Source: Lobosporangium transversale
Taxonomy: Eukaryota > Mortierellomycota > Mortierellomycetes > Mortierellales > Mortierellaceae
NCBI RefSeq assembly: GCF_002105155.1
Contig: NW_019029011.1
Location: 310,001-374,000, forward strand
Reading direction: 5' to 3'
Length of the DNA stretch: 64,000 nucleotides
The position numbers and the translations under genes were made by a program. How positions within the stretch are numbered: position 1 is the stretch's first letter; every line of letters begins with the position of its first letter. The notes under the pieces are model-generated. The model did not search any database. It was given only the letters and a program-made list of their open reading frames with translations, and was not told the origin of the DNA. This document shows positions 22,321-34,582 of this stretch, piece by piece.

Positions 22321-23590
22321 ATGGCTGATACTGAAATGACAGAGGCTACGCCTATAACAACAGCACCAGCATCAGTAACAGAACAATCACAGCAACCAGG
22401 ACCGACAGAAAACACACCTGCATCAAATCCATCATTATACATCAAGAACCTTAATGAAAAGATCAAGCTCGATGGTACTTCCTCTCTTATCATTAGCAAC
22501 GGAATCTTTTCTGTTTCTCTATTGAAGGAATATATCATATGAATACTATGTTACTCAACCAATTTTTAAATATTATGGTTCATGCTAGTTCTGAAGAAGT
22601 CTTTGAAAACTATTTTTGGTCAATATGGTGAAGTCTTGAACATCGTAGCACACTCTAATATCAGGATGCGTGGTCAGGCGTTTGTTATTTTTGAGAACGA
22701 GGATGCGGCTACAAAGGCCCTTTCAGAAGTTCAATCATTCCCGCTCTATGGGAAACCAATGGTACATTTTGTTTAAAAAAAAAAAAAACTAATATGACAA
22801 ATCTGATCAATTGTACGATCGGATCAGTTTGCCTTTGTTTATTTCACTTTTTTCTGATTCGCTAATTTTATTACATACCACTCATCGTTATCTATCTTAG
22901 GTCATTCAATTCGCGAAGACAAAGTCTGATATTCATGCCAAGCGAGATGGTAATTATGAGGAGCACTACAAGCAGCGCATGGCCAGAAAAGGTATGATGA
23001 ATATCAAAATTATTCATCTCCTATCACATTTATGGCAACTTTTCAAAGCAGAAGATGCAACTTTATGGTGAAAATAACTCAGATTATCTTACGTTTTCTC
23101 TCTTTGTCTCTTTTTCGTATCACTGTAACAAATAGAAAAATTTGCGAACGAATTCAAGCCAAGAAGGAGACAAGCAATGCTACTGGCAAAACAACAACAG
23201 AAAGCATTGGAGCAGCAGAGAATCCTGGAAGAACAACAACAATTGCTACTTCAACAACAAATGGTACAGCAAGCGCAATATGCACAACAGCATGGCGGAG
23301 TACTACCAGGAGCTGCAGCAGGAGCTGTGCCTATGATTCCAGATGAATATCTACCAAGGAACAGTATTTTGTTCTTGCAAAACTTACCTCACGACATTGC
23401 AGAGTCCCAGCTGGTCTCACTCTTCCAACAATACCCAGGCTTCAAGGAAGTTCGCACAGTCCCTGGAAAGTCTGGCATTGCTTTTGTGGAATATGATAAC
23501 GAATACTACTCTGCAGCCGCAAAGACCGCATTGGCTGACTACCAGATCGATCCAGAACACAAGATGAAGGTTACTTTTGCTAGGAAATAG
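22321..23590 (+). CDS. U1A/U2B''-type spliceosomal RNA-binding protein
   Basis: Four exons, 22321-22474, 22589-22761, 22901-22991 and 23136-23590, encode 290 residues. RRM1 (about 38-115) has LYIKNLNEKIKLDVLKKSL, MRGQAFVIF (RNP1-like) and VIQFAKTKSDI, the wording diagnostic of the SNF/U1A family that binds a U1 or U2 snRNA hairpin loop. A Gln-rich helical linker (QQQKALEQQRILEEQQQ) and Ala/Gly segment follow. RRM2 (about 213-290) has RNSILFLQNLPHD, GIAFVEY and MKVTFARK. The length matches animal U1A (282). The protein acts in pre-mRNA splicing in the nucleus. It is transcribed divergently from the helicase and converges on CDK5RAP1 with 194 bp between stops. Confidence 0.93.
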
Positions 23591-23784
23591 TTTATTTAAC
23601 CTTTGTTTTCTATCTGAAACCAATACAAACAACAAAAAGCACGTTTGGATTGAATTTACTATAGCATATAAATATTACTTCTTTATAAGAAATGAATAAT
23701 GTACAAATGAAAATTTAAACACAATCTAAAGTAAGAGGGGTACCCTGATTAATCTATTTTTCTCAAGATTGTATCTCAACAAGT

Positions 23785-25974
23785 TCAAGATCCAACACCC
23801 ATATTAGCAACTAGTGGTGATGCGACTGACGTCGATGCGACACGATATCCTGGTAGCACATGTCCTGTTAACAGTTTAGCTTGATACCAACTAAACTCAG
23901 ACAAGGTAGTACGAGCAACTGCCTTACCCTGGAAAGATGTACTCGTGGCACTGGTAGTCATTATTTGTACATAATCACCCAGCTTAATAGGTACTCGACC
24001 TGCTGTCCTACTTTGAGCCGCCGGAGTTGATGATGATTCGATCGAAGGTAAGATCAAGTCATCATCAAAAACAACCTTGTATCCTCCATCTGCACGACCC
24101 ACCCAACGACTCTTATCTCGTTTGCTGCGTCCCTCAACCAACACACATTCTCCCGCGGAAAGCCCAACTCTAGCGCGGAGCCGGTTCTCGGCCCCCTTGT
24201 GGAAAATTTTGATGATATCCTGAAGTCTTCGGAGTTTGACATCCTCAGGAACATCGTCTTGGAGCCGACGAGCTGCGTGAGTAGGAGTGCGCAAGGAGTA
24301 AGCAAACATATATGCCATTTCGAATTCAACTCGTCTCATCAGATCCATTGTGTCTTCATGGTCAGTCTCAGTCTCGCCACAAAACCCAGTAATAAAATCA
24401 GACGACAATGCCACGCCTGGAACAATAGATCGAATGCTGTCTACAAGTTCAAGATAAGCTTCTCGTGAATAGCCTCTGCGCATCCTCGACAGAACTTCTG
24501 TTGAACCTGATTGAGCTGGCATATGAATTTGAGAGCAGATGTTGGGCCTTGATGCCATTAGATGAAGCAATGCTTCAGGGAAATCTTTTGGATGAGGAGA
24601 AGTGAAACGGATACGCATCTATAAGGAAAAAAAAAAAAAAATAGCAATAATGGATCAGCAATTTGACTAGTTATGTACATCAGTGACGTAGAAAATTGCT
24701 ATCCAAATATTCACGTACCTCAGGATCAACCAAGGACACACGATCAAGCAACTCTGTAAATCGCATCCCACCATCTTTTCGCTTGTAAATGGTCTTGAAA
24801 CCGGCATTGCTGAGTTCTGATCCGACTCCTATAGTCATACTCACACCATCTTCGCTTGTATCACGATAAGAATTGACGTTCTGTCCAAGAAGTGTCACCT
24901 CTTTGATTCCTTGGTCACTGAGCTGTCTCACCTCCTGAAGAATCGAATCTACTGCGCGACTTCGTTCATTGCCCCGTGTAAAAGGGACAACACAGAAAGA
25001 GCACATGTTGTTGCATCCACGCATGATGGAAAGATGAGCTGAAAAGCTTTCTGGAGCTATCCTGACAGGAACAATATCAGCATAAGTTTCGTCCGCTGAG
25101 AGCATAACGTTCGCCACGCCCTGTTGTGTGGTCTCGGAAATCGAAAGTAGATGAGGAATCGACCGATATGCGTCAGGACCGCACACCAGATCGACCATTT
25201 TGTCCGAGTCCAACAATTTGTCTTTAAGTCGCTCCGCCATGCACTATCATGCATCACGTAGAGAAGGAAAAAAAAAAAAAAAAAAAAAAAAAGGTCATAA
25301 GAATCGGCTGTATGACTGTATTTATACTGCTACTAAGGATTGTAACTCTGGTCAAGAACAAAATATATACTTACGCCTAATACACCCACTAAGGGTGCTT
25401 TATCTTTTGTTGCACGCAATTTCACCCGTTTAAGTTCTGTCAGACGGTTCCAGATACGAGATTCCGCATTCTCTCGGATAGCACAGGTGACAAGGAATAC
25501 AATATCTGCCTCGGACTGATCGGCCGCTTTGACATATCCAGCGCTGTTCATGATTGACATCAATATCTCAGTATCATTGACGTTCATTTGGCAACCATAG
25601 ACCTCAACAAAATATTTGGCTCCTTCGCCAAGCTTGCGTCCCTGCATAGAGAGATATGGCACATTCTCTGCAGAGACGTCGGCTTTCGGCGTGTTGGAAT
25701 CATGTGCTTTGATGGAGGATGAGTTCAAGAAATCTTGCAAAGAAGGGCCTCGATTACCAAAAATGAGATGTTGCTTCTTTTGTGCGACTTTGGTAGAGGG
25801 CGCCTTGGTTTTGACATCGCTAGAACTGGGACTGAAGTCGGTATTGGAAGATTTTCCAGGAATCACATTGGTAGTAGTAGCTAGGGTACGACTGTTAGTT
25901 AAAGCAACCGCCCATGGAATGGCACGCTTAGAAGCTCGTGTGGAGGTAGACAGTAGTGAGGATTGTAGCCGCAT
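23785..25974 (-). CDS. CDK5RAP1-like mitochondrial tRNA methylthiotransferase
   Basis: This radical-SAM enzyme of the MiaB family converts i6A37 to ms2i6A37 in tRNA. Three exons, 25974-25375, 25243-24719 and 24618-23785, encode 652 residues. The UPF0004 domain carries Cys128 ([11 protein letters not shown]), Cys164 ([10 protein letters not shown]) and Cys201 (VGVLGCMAERL), which bind one 4Fe-4S cluster. The radical-SAM motif is Cys277-x3-Cys281-x2-Cys284 ([16 protein letters not shown]). HMPAQSGS and the [11 protein letters not shown] segment are as expected. A C-terminal TRAM domain follows. The Arg/Ser/Thr-rich start fits mitochondrial import. The second exon starts at the conserved Cys201, so its acceptor is well fixed. 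Many ascomycete yeasts lack this gene, which helps place the organism. Confidence 0.92.
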
Positions 25975-26213
25975 GTGTGTCTACTTTCTGTTGTTATTAT
26001 TTACTTCTGTTTGTAATGAGCGTCTGGGTGTTCCTTGAATGGATGGCTCGGAGAATGTGGAAGCAGACAATAGATAGAACAAGGGGACGAGCATTTTTTT
26101 TTTTTTTTTTCGGACGTGGGACTGCTAAAAGAACAATACTAGTGGCTTACGAAAAAGAAGCATATTTATTTTTTATTTTCTAGTTCTGGTTGTTGCCGAA
26201 CAACTAAACTGAA

Positions 26214-26414
26214 ATGTCATCTACAGCTCGTGCGCCTCCACCACCACTCAAGCTTGAGGTCTTGGAAATCCAACCTTTGACAAATGCAGAGACCGTCTCA
26301 ATTCTACATAACTTTCTCTCCAATGGCACAGCAATCCATTCTGCTCCTACCAGCATCGCCCACCAAGTCACTCAAGTATATGAAAAGCTGCGCCTAGAAT
26401 CTAAACGCCACTAA
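26214..26414 (+). CDS. Small hypothetical protein (possible Rpb4/RPC9-like N-terminus)
   Basis: A 66-codon frame begins after a clean leader 239 bp from the divergent CDK5RAP1 start. The protein, with APPPPLKLEVLEIQPLTNAE and VSILHNFLSNG, resembles the opening helix region of RNA polymerase III subunit RPC9 (EVL..LTNAEV..LL), but the rest of that protein is absent. The 3' end is uncertain. A short alternative intron (GTATAT at about 26375 to ACAG near 26424) would give a different tail ending EEERKDPYDS. A poly-T run follows at 26457-26474. Function not assigned. Confidence 0.5.
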   Translation: MSSTARAPPPPLKLEVLEIQPLTNAETVSILHNFLSNGTAIHSAPTSIAHQVTQVYEKLRLESKRH

Positions 26415-26924
26415 AAAGACAGGAAGAGGAACGGAAAGACCCATACGACAGTTAGTTTTTTTTTTTTTTTTTTCTTTTTTTTCTCGTAATTAAAGCGTTT
26501 AAAAAGAACTTGTCTTTTAAGCGGATCTCGACATCAATGAGGATATGCTTAACAAATTAATCAATTGAAAAATATTTATAGGCATTTATCTTTTTAATAT
26601 CTTAGGATCTTGCAGTAGTCCGCACCATCATTGCTTTTGCACCATTGTATACTAGACACTATTAAAGGGACTCTGCTTTTATTTTTAACCTCTTGAAATG
26701 AAATGTCGGACCAGGAGATTTAGTTATTCGTTGAATACATTTATTTATTAATTTGGTCTTGAAGCATCCAATTTAATGAAGAAAAAAAAAAAAAAAAAAA
26801 AAAAAAGCAAATACTGCGGGTATCATCCAAAAGTATGAAACAAAAGAATTGGTTGCAAATGAGATGAAAGAAGGATATGAAGAGTTTCTGGTGTATATGG
26901 ATGGGTGTTTCTAAATGCTTTTTT
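26415..26924. other. Convergent intergenic region
   Basis: About 510 bp of AT-rich sequence with poly-T (26457-26474) and poly-A (26781-26806) runs. Nothing coding is seen. Confidence 0.5.
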
Positions 26925-27104
26925 TTATGCCCCTCCTGTCACACCTGGTCGAAGGTGGGCACCTTGTTTTGCGGCCATCCAAGTGATGAATGCGCAAGTG
27001 AGGATGTAGCCTGAGAACTTGAAGAATGCTGAGCGTGAGATCTGAGCCTCCTCCTCTGGAGTCCTGAATGAAGAGAAGATACGACGTAGATTAGGAAGTG
27101 GCAT
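26925..27104 (-). CDS. Small single-pass membrane protein, 59 residues
   Basis: An uninterrupted minus-strand frame begins MPLPNLRRIFSSFRTPEEE, has one hydrophobic segment (FFKFSGYILTCAFITWMAA, about residues 27-45) and ends RPGVTGGA. A short basic N-terminus plus a single membrane helix is typical of small mitochondrial membrane subunits such as TOM accessory proteins or respiratory-chain subunits, but no family could be named. The start lies 208 bp from the divergent start of the next gene, and the surrounding sequence is otherwise non-coding. Easy to miss because of its length. Confidence 0.6.
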   Translation of the reverse strand: MPLPNLRRIFSSFRTPEEEAQISRSAFFKFSGYILTCAFITWMAAKQGAHLRPGVTGGA

Positions 27105-27223
27105 GGCTGGGTCTAATGCTTTTTAAGTTGTCAAGGCAGACATTAAACGAAAAGGAAAAAGAAATTTTGAAATGCAAATCACAAATTACTAATTAGTCAG
27201 GTGATAGTTTATTATTTTTATTT

Positions 27224-27256
<33 letters not shown>

Positions 27257-27312
27257 CCTCTCTTCTTGGTTCATTTGGCAAAACAACTCATCAACACAAG
27301 AGGTTATTCACA

Positions 27313-27899
27313 ATGGCGCAGAAGGTTATTAAAAAGTCAAACGTTACTAAAGACTCTATCAAGAAGCAGAACACAGGCGTCCTCAGAAAAGGAGGTTAGT
27401 TCGTTGGCTATTTCCTCAACCTGGAGCTCTGTGCATTCCATTTCACTTAGTCAAAAGATACTAATAAGGGAGGCCTGCTTTTTTTATGTCAACGACGTCT
27501 TTTACTGAAATAATCAAGCCAGGTCTTACGCGCCCAAGAGCAATGTTTTGATTAAGCAGAAAAGCACTCAGAAAGTAGGCACAATGATAAACATAGTTTT
27601 TTTGTTTGTTTGTTGTTTTTGTGATGATTATTTAACTGGATTTCTGTCAATAATATATTTTCTTTTTGTAGAAACTGACTGCTCAGATCAATAAGAACAT
27701 TGAGACCGTTATGGCCACACGGGCGGGTGCAACAGGAAAGCTGACCATCATGAAAAGTTTAGCTGATGCAGGATTGGCTGCTGAACGTAAGGCTGGAGGC
27801 AAAACAAAGGCTGGAGGTATGCCCAAAACTTCGACCGGAAAACCCGCCTCCAAAGCTCTCCCTACCAAAGCAAAGGCCAAAACTACCTCCAAAAAGTAA
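27313..27899 (+). CDS. UPF0390/DUF2462 small basic protein (C19orf53-like)
   Basis: Three exons, 27313-27394, 27519-27574 and 27672-27899, encode 121 Lys-rich residues. The start MAQKVIKK, the RKGARSYAPKSNVLIKQKS segment and LTAQINKNIETVMATRAG align with the UPF0390 family (human C19orf53: RKGGRVIAPKKARV..., IRKKIEHDVVMKA). Homologues are small nuclear/nucleolar proteins of unclear function, possibly linked to ribosome biogenesis. The acceptor of exon 2 was chosen as AAG at 27516-27518 because the more obvious CAG four bases later breaks the frame. The tail (TKAKAKTTSKK) is strongly basic. Confidence 0.8.
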
Positions 27900-28448
27900 C
27901 ACTTGCTATAGCGTCATATTTATCAAAATTTTGAGAACAATAACTGGGGAAACATCATGACCTGTGACGTACATAAAAAAAACATATACCCTCTTCTAGT
28001 TCTCTCACTCATCGCGCCTCTGGATATACGGCAACTGTAGACATTTAGTTTTTGGGAGAAAAAAAAGTTGCGCTTTAACTTTTTCGCTGAGGCTTCTGAT
28101 GCTCAACATACCGCATAGAGTTATTTATCTGCCTCTCTCTACAAATACATGACAATATAACAAACTACTGTAGATCCAACCTTGATTGTACATTACTATT
28201 ATTTAATTGCCTCCAATGTATATATATATCGGTGTTGATGATATGTCTCTCAGATTTTTTGCAGATGTCCGCATATCCCAATGCGTTTCTTATGTACTCC
28301 ATTAATACTTTTTCATTATTATTATTATTTATTTATTTATTTATTTAATCATTTAAAAAATGATTATTGCACAAAGAGTGATTGCCTTAAGCGAAATATA
28401 AAGCTCAAACACTAAATTAACGTAATATTAATGTGAATAAGGGAGGAC
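27900..28448. other. Convergent intergenic region
   Basis: 549 bp, very AT-rich, with TTTA/TTAT repeats near 28315-28345 and an inverted ATTTAAAAAATGAT-like stretch. It holds the 3' UTRs of the two flanking genes. Confidence 0.5.
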
Positions 28449-31400
28449 CTATTTCTTCTGGTTAGGATTGATACCACGGTAACGGTACGATCGCAAACGA
28501 AGACTGGAGAGAATGACACTGACGCTAGATGCAGCCATAGCTAAACCAGCCCAAGTTGGCCCAATCACTGCAGATCGGTTCCAAGGAACAAGAACACCTG
28601 CTGCAATAGGAATCATCACCACGTTGTACATAAAGGCCCACATGAAGTTGATCTGGATACGACGAACAGTAGTCTTGGCTAGGTCGCGCATAACCAACAG
28701 ATCAGTCAAAGTATCATGCAATAAAACGATCGACGCCGCCTCAATAGCAATATCCGTCGCAGAACCAACAGAGATGCCCAAGTTGGATTGAGCCAGAGCT
28801 GGCGAATCGTTGATACCATCCCCAACCATGGCTACGATTGCTGGGCGCAGTTGGCGATAGGTATCATCACTGCCTGCCATTGCTTGAGATTGTATAGGCG
28901 AGAGCTCAACGGATGGGTTCGACGATTGATGATGCTGAGACTTGAACAGTTTAGACCACTTGGATGTCGAAATCGAGCGACCTGTTTGCTGGAGCTGCCT
29001 CACCTTTGCAGCCTTGTCTTCTGGAAGGACGCCTGCAATTACTTTGTTGATACCGAGTTGACGCGCAATGGCCTGTGCAGTGACTGGATGGTCGCCAGTC
29101 AACATCCAAGTCTCAATGCCCTGGGACTCTAAGCCAGCAATGACCTCTGCAGCCTCTGGACGCGCCGTGTCAGCCACAGCCACTTGGGCAATGATCAAGG
29201 GAACATTGACGGTACCCAATTTAGTTGTATAGTTGCAATCAATGCACACACATAGCTCACACTTGCAAGTAGCATCAGTACCTTGGCTGGCGATGGTAGC
29301 AGCGTCAGTCGAGACGCGATCGGTCAAAACTTCGCTTGGGCCGCTGTTGTTCGCGGCAGGACTGATAGCGCAGAGAACTACAGACTTGCCTTCTGACTGC
29401 CAGCGACCCAGTTCAGCCCTACGATCGTCTGAAGCCACCTGAGTAGGATAATGTGCACCGTTCTCTTTCATCCATTTTTCATTGCCGATCAAGACGTTCA
29501 AGGCGCGGAATTGGCCATAACCATCTAAGGTAAGGTTATCTCCCAAAGTCACTGTGGCAGAAAGGCCGCGTCCAGGGACCTCACGAGTGTGGGAAACCTT
29601 GACATGGTTGAACTGCTTCTGCAGCGTGCGAGACTCATTCTCTTGATCTTCGTCTTCATCTGATGCATCCTCGATCGGAACGGCCGCTTGTTGATCAGAG
29701 CTCTTGTATAGCATCTCAGCAGCGCCTTTAGCAACAGCCAACGCGACAGGATGGTTGCTTCCGGCCTCAACCTTGCCTAGAATCTCGAGAATCATGCTTG
29801 ACTGGGTCCTATCGGCTGTAGGGACTATCCAGGAGTCGGTCATTTTAGGTTTACCGGTGGTCAGAGTTCCAGTCTTGTCAAATACGACAATATCTAGTCT
29901 CTTGGCCATTTCCAGTGCGAATCCACCGCCTTTGACGAGAATACCATACTTGGCTGCTATTCCGGTACCAACCATGACCGCTGTAGGAGAGGCGAGTCCA
30001 AGAGCGCAGGGACAGGCAATTACAAGGACTGCAACGGCATACAAAGTAGCGTAGATCCAATAACTCTCGCCTTCAGGGATCCAACCATCTGGAATAGCCC
30101 CAAGACTACCTGCAATCGCCCATCCAGCAAAGGTGAGAAGAGCCAATACAATGACGATAGGGACAAAAACACCAGAAATTTTGTCACCAAGGGCTTCGAT
30201 AGGTGCCTTAGGACTAGCTTGAGCATCTTGAACGAGTTGAATAATCCTAGAGAGAGTAGTATCCTTGCCAACCTTGGTAGCTTTGACCTGAATGACTGAA
30301 GAAAGATTGATCGATGCACTGATGAGCTTGCTTTTGCGCTCAGTCTTCTGGATAGGGAGCGATTCACCAGTGATCATAGCCTCGTCAACCATCGTATTCC
30401 CTTTCCAGAGGATCCCATCGCAAGGAATACGGCCACCAGCATTTACTAGAAGGATATCGCCAACTTGAATCAAGGCCGCAGGAATCTCTTCTAAAGATTC
30501 ATCTGCCTTGACAAGGGTAGCGGTCTCGGGTTGGAGATCCATAAGCTTGGTGATAGTCTCGGCAGTTTTTCCCTTGGCCATGGCTTCAAGCCACTTACCC
30601 AAGTTAATGAAAGTGACCAAAAAGACCGCGGTTTCGAAAAAGTCAACACCAGTGCTAGACATACCCATGCTCATGCCATCGCCAGAGTGATGCTTGTTGC
30701 CTCCTTTGGCCATGGCCGCGATAATGCTTCCCAAGCTGGCAAAGTACGCGACGCTTGTTCCCAGAGATACTAAAGTTTCCATGTTAGCAGTGCGGGTATA
30801 GCGGAGAGCACGGTAGGCTTTCTTATAGAACGGTTGTGCGAGCCAAAATTGGACAGGTGTAGCCAGGATAAACATGATAATATCTTGGATTCTGAGTCCT
30901 GAGATGACTTCTCTCATCAAGCTAACGCGAACAGAGTTTGACTTTGGGAGCATCATCATCATGACCATAGCGATGATAAACATCGGAACCGCAAAGACTA
31001 GTGAGAGCAGAAGACGTCGGCGGAGAAGGAGCTCCTCGCGCTTAATCTTTTCTTGAAGACCGTCCCTCCTTGTAACAGCATCATCCTCTGCTAATGCAAC
31101 ATCAAACCCAGTATCCTCAACTGCGCTTATCAAGTCGCGTACTCCAATCACAGTTGGGTCGTGCACGATCACACCCGATTTTGCCAGCAAGTTTACCTGA
31201 ACAGAACGGATGCCTTGTAGACTACCGAGAGAAGCTATGTGGTTGGAAAGTTATGTGAGCTTTTTATTTTTTTAAAAAAATAGTGATATTGTTCCTTGGA
31301 AATAATATCGAAAATGGATTCAAGAGTAGGAACTTACATTCAATAGCACTGACACAACTTGCACAGGTCATCCCAGAAATGTCCAAACGAGTGGTTGCGA

Positions 31401-32007
31401 AGGATGGAGCACCAGTATCCTCCTTGGTATTAGTAAAAATAGTTTGATCATCGTCTAAGACCTTTTCAATCTTGATATTGTCTGTCTCGAACCCGAGTTC
31501 ACGAATCTTGTCTGAAATGGCACTGTTGGCCATAAGGTTGGAAGGTTGGTCATGTGGGACTTGGTACTCGAACTGAGCTTGTCCGGTGGCGAGCGAGACT
31601 TTGACTGACAGTGGAATGACTCTTTGGAGAGACTTGAGAAGGGATTCAACCTTGGAACTGCAGGAAATGCAAAACATGCCCGAGATATGAAGAGACACCT
31701 TGTATGTACTTGTAGTATTGGATTTTGAAATTGGGATAGACGGGGAGTCGAGGTATTTGCAGGCAGTGACGTCGTACCCCGCATTTTCAATAGTTTCTGT
31801 GATCAATGTGAGTGGACAGAGATCGGGCGATGCTGTCAACGTAGCCGAGCCAACAAGCAGGTTGACTGCAACAGAATCTTTTTGAACACTAGGGAGTTGT
31901 TTGAGAGCAGTCTCGATGGCCTTGACACAGCTTGCGCATGTCATACCTTGAATGGAGATCGTGGCTTTGGCCAACCTAGTAGTAGATGATTCTGTGACGA
32001 TCTGCAT
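28449..32007 (-). CDS. CCC2: Copper-transporting P1B-type ATPase (Ccc2/ATP7 family)
   Basis: Two exons, 32007-31338 and 31234-28449, encode about 1151 residues. Three heavy-metal-binding domains are present, with GMTCASC (about 20-26), GMFCISC (about 109-115) and GMTCASC (about 211-217). Eight membrane helices follow. The ion-path motif is CPCALG (about 630). The phosphorylation loop is DKTGTLTTGK, the ATP site includes SNHPVA, and GDGINDSPAL closes the P-domain. The family moves Cu(I) from the Atx1 chaperone into the secretory pathway for ferroxidases. Length is between yeast Ccc2 (1004) and human ATP7B (1465). The nucleotide-binding region holds long insertions, including an acidic one (DASDEDEDQENES) and a Cys-rich one (see findings). 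It diverges from AARSD1. Confidence 0.93.
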
Positions 32008-32603
32008 CTTTGGATTGGTGTTGGCTTTAGATTAACTGTGTGAGATCTAATAAAATTAGTGGCTGAGTGTGTAAGGTTGAAGGCAGGAAGTAATAAGAGG
32101 TTGTTAACCGGATACTGGAGAAAAAAAAAAAGAAAAAAAAAGGGTAATTGAAGAAAGATTTATATATGATGCGATGTTACGCACGGATCAGGAGATAAAC
32201 AAAAAATAAAAGAAAATAAAAGCTGATTCATTCCACGAGGTATTTTGAGAATGTAGTAAAATCTCATTCCACAATTGTCTCATTCAATGTAACATCTTGG
32301 ACAAACGCAAAGACGGTCATTTCAGATAATCTGATTGGTTTATTTATTACCTCTTTACTCAGCAATGCTGTTTGTTACACAACTTGCCTGCTCCAAATTT
32401 GATTGCCACTAAAAGCGGCGCACATTTTATTGGCCACGGTATTGCCCTGATTTAATTTTTTTGGTAAGATCAGATCCTATTCCATTCTACTGCATCTATC
32501 ACATCCATTACATCCATCTCATCGATCAGCCCCACTAATTTCATTACATGCATTCAATCTTGTGTTGATTATACTTCAATCTCAAAAAAAAAAAAAAAAA
32601 AAA
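32008..32603. other. Divergent promoter region between the copper ATPase and AARSD1
   Basis: 596 bp holding both promoters, with A-runs at 32121-32141 and 32584-32603. The second abuts the AARSD1 start codon. CATCTATCACATCCATTACA repeats near 32490-32520 are simple-sequence-like. No copper-response element could be confidently named. Confidence 0.5.
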
Positions 32604-34427
32604 ATGACACCAGAATCCACTGCATCTATTTCCATCTCTCCCACCCAGGTCCCTGTTGGCCTGCTCACTTGCCAACATACCCCATATCTCCGGTCTTTTA
32701 CTACTTCCGTACTCTCTTGTTCTGAGAAGCCCAACAAGCAAAAGCTCTATGAAGTGCAGCTACAAGATACTAGTAATGTCATTAGCCATATCCATCTTCT
32801 TGGATCTTCCTATCAACAACATTTTTTTTTACTCTGTTATTAATCGAAGAAAACCTCTCGTTTGTGTACATGGCTATTGAAATACCTTCGACTCTCTTCC
32901 ATGCATACATTCAGTCCTCTTTCCAGAAGGCGGTGGCCAACCTTGCGATTACGGCACAATCAATGAAGATATTGAAGTCAAGAGCGTGCAACGTGTTGGA
33001 ACCAGTCATGTCCATCATACTACTGCGCCTATCGAGAAAGGTACTGAAGCTAGACTCGAAGTCGATTGGAAGAGACGATTTGACCATATGCAGCAACATT
33101 CCGGTCAACATCTGGTCAGTGCTCTGTTCGAGCAGCCTGAATACGGCTGTAATACTGTGGCATGGTAAAAAAAAGCTTTTTTGTTTACTATTTTGATCGA
33201 GTCGTAAAAAAAAATTGACATACAGAACAAACCCAATGCGCCAAAGACTATATCTTATCTGCCTGCTTATTTATTTATCGACATTGTTTTAATTAAACAT
33301 TTTGCCTTGATTGCCATAGGGGTATGAATGCCACAAGGTGCCACGTTGAGCTTGACAAAACGCCAACTTTGGAACAAATCCAGGAGGTTGAAGAACGACT
33401 GAACCTTTACATTCGGCGTGACTATCCCATTCACATCACTTTTACAGATGAAAGGCCACCCACCTTACCAAAGGGTAAGTTTTTTTTTTTTATTTTTTTT
33501 TTTTTTTATATATAATAAAAAAACTACATATACATTATATTGCATCGAATACTTCTATAGCTAATATGTATCCTGCCACATTCTTCATTAGACTATGTGG
33601 GACCAAACGGTGTGTTCCGGGTGGCGGAAATTATGGAAGATTTGGACGTCATTGCTGCGGAGCAAAACCCTCATATAGTCAAAGAACAGGAACAGGAGGG
33701 AGCATTCTCTAAAACTAAGAAACGTAACCTTGTCCGTCTAGACTACAACCCTTGTTGCGGAACACATGTCAAATCACTCAAGGACCTGCAATGTATCAAA
33801 ATTCTTCACCAGGAAAAGATCCGTGGTGCCAATTGTCGCCTATTCTTTGTCGTAGGTCAACGTGCTCTCGCTCTCTTACAGGAGACCTACCAGCTCACTC
33901 GAGACTTGGCAGGCGTTCTCTCTGCGCCAGGCGGACCCGAGACTTACGTTGATACTGTAGTCAGGACACAGAAACAAAGTCGTGATGGATTTAAATTGGT
34001 TAAGAGCCTGTTCAAGGAGATTGCTGGTTACTTAATTCGAGACTGGATCCAGGAACTCAATGAAAAGAGTCCTGTCGCTGCTGATGTTGACGGCTCATCA
34101 TTCGCACCTGCACATTTGATCAAATACCATCGTGAGGATGCTGATATGGATTTTCTAATCCTTTTGGCCTCCCTTCTCAAAGACAATGACCTGATCAAGG
34201 GCCAGCGCATTTTTATTTTCTCAGCAGGTGAAAAGAAGGAAGGAGGACCTATGCTCATTACTGGCCAGAACGAAGAGCTGGTGAAAAGAATCGCCGCAGA
34301 AGTCAGTAAATTTGTTGAGGTCAAAGGTGGTGGAAAGGGAAGATGGCAGGGTAAGAGCAAGTCCTGGAAGGGTTTGGAGGCTGCTCATGCTGCCGCAGTA
34401 AATATGATTCGCAACGAAACTGCTTAA
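32604..34427 (+). CDS. Alanyl-tRNA editing protein (AARSD1/AlaX type)
   Basis: This free-standing editing enzyme hydrolyses Ser-tRNA(Ala) or Gly-tRNA(Ala). Four exons, 32604-32772, 32915-33164, 33320-33474 and 33592-34427, encode 469 residues. A first domain contains LFPEGGGQP, then WKRRFDHMQQHSGQHL with the zinc-binding HxxxH. NATRCHVEL and the second zinc pair in NPCCGTHVKSL follow. The C-terminal half resembles AARSD1 (length about 412) and ends in GKGRWQGKSKSWKGLEAAHA. All metal ligands are present, so the enzyme should be active in the cytosol. The start at 32604 is preferred over an in-frame upstream ATG at 32562 that would translate the leader A-run as poly-Lys. Confidence 0.92.
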
Positions 34428-34582
34428 TAAATTTTTCGTCATTTGTCAATAACATCAAGGACTTTGAGAATATATTTCTATGTATTTTATATTGATTTGT
34501 ATCTAACGAGTCAGCTCTACTAATAAGGAAAAAAGGGCAAAAGGCAAAAAAGAGAATAGGGTAGGATGATCAAGTGATATCC

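Noticed and set aside
32562-32603. Upstream in-frame ATG giving AARSD1 a poly-Lys leader
   Set aside because: The leader translates an A-run in the 5' UTR, and the ATG at 32604 starts directly before family-like sequence.
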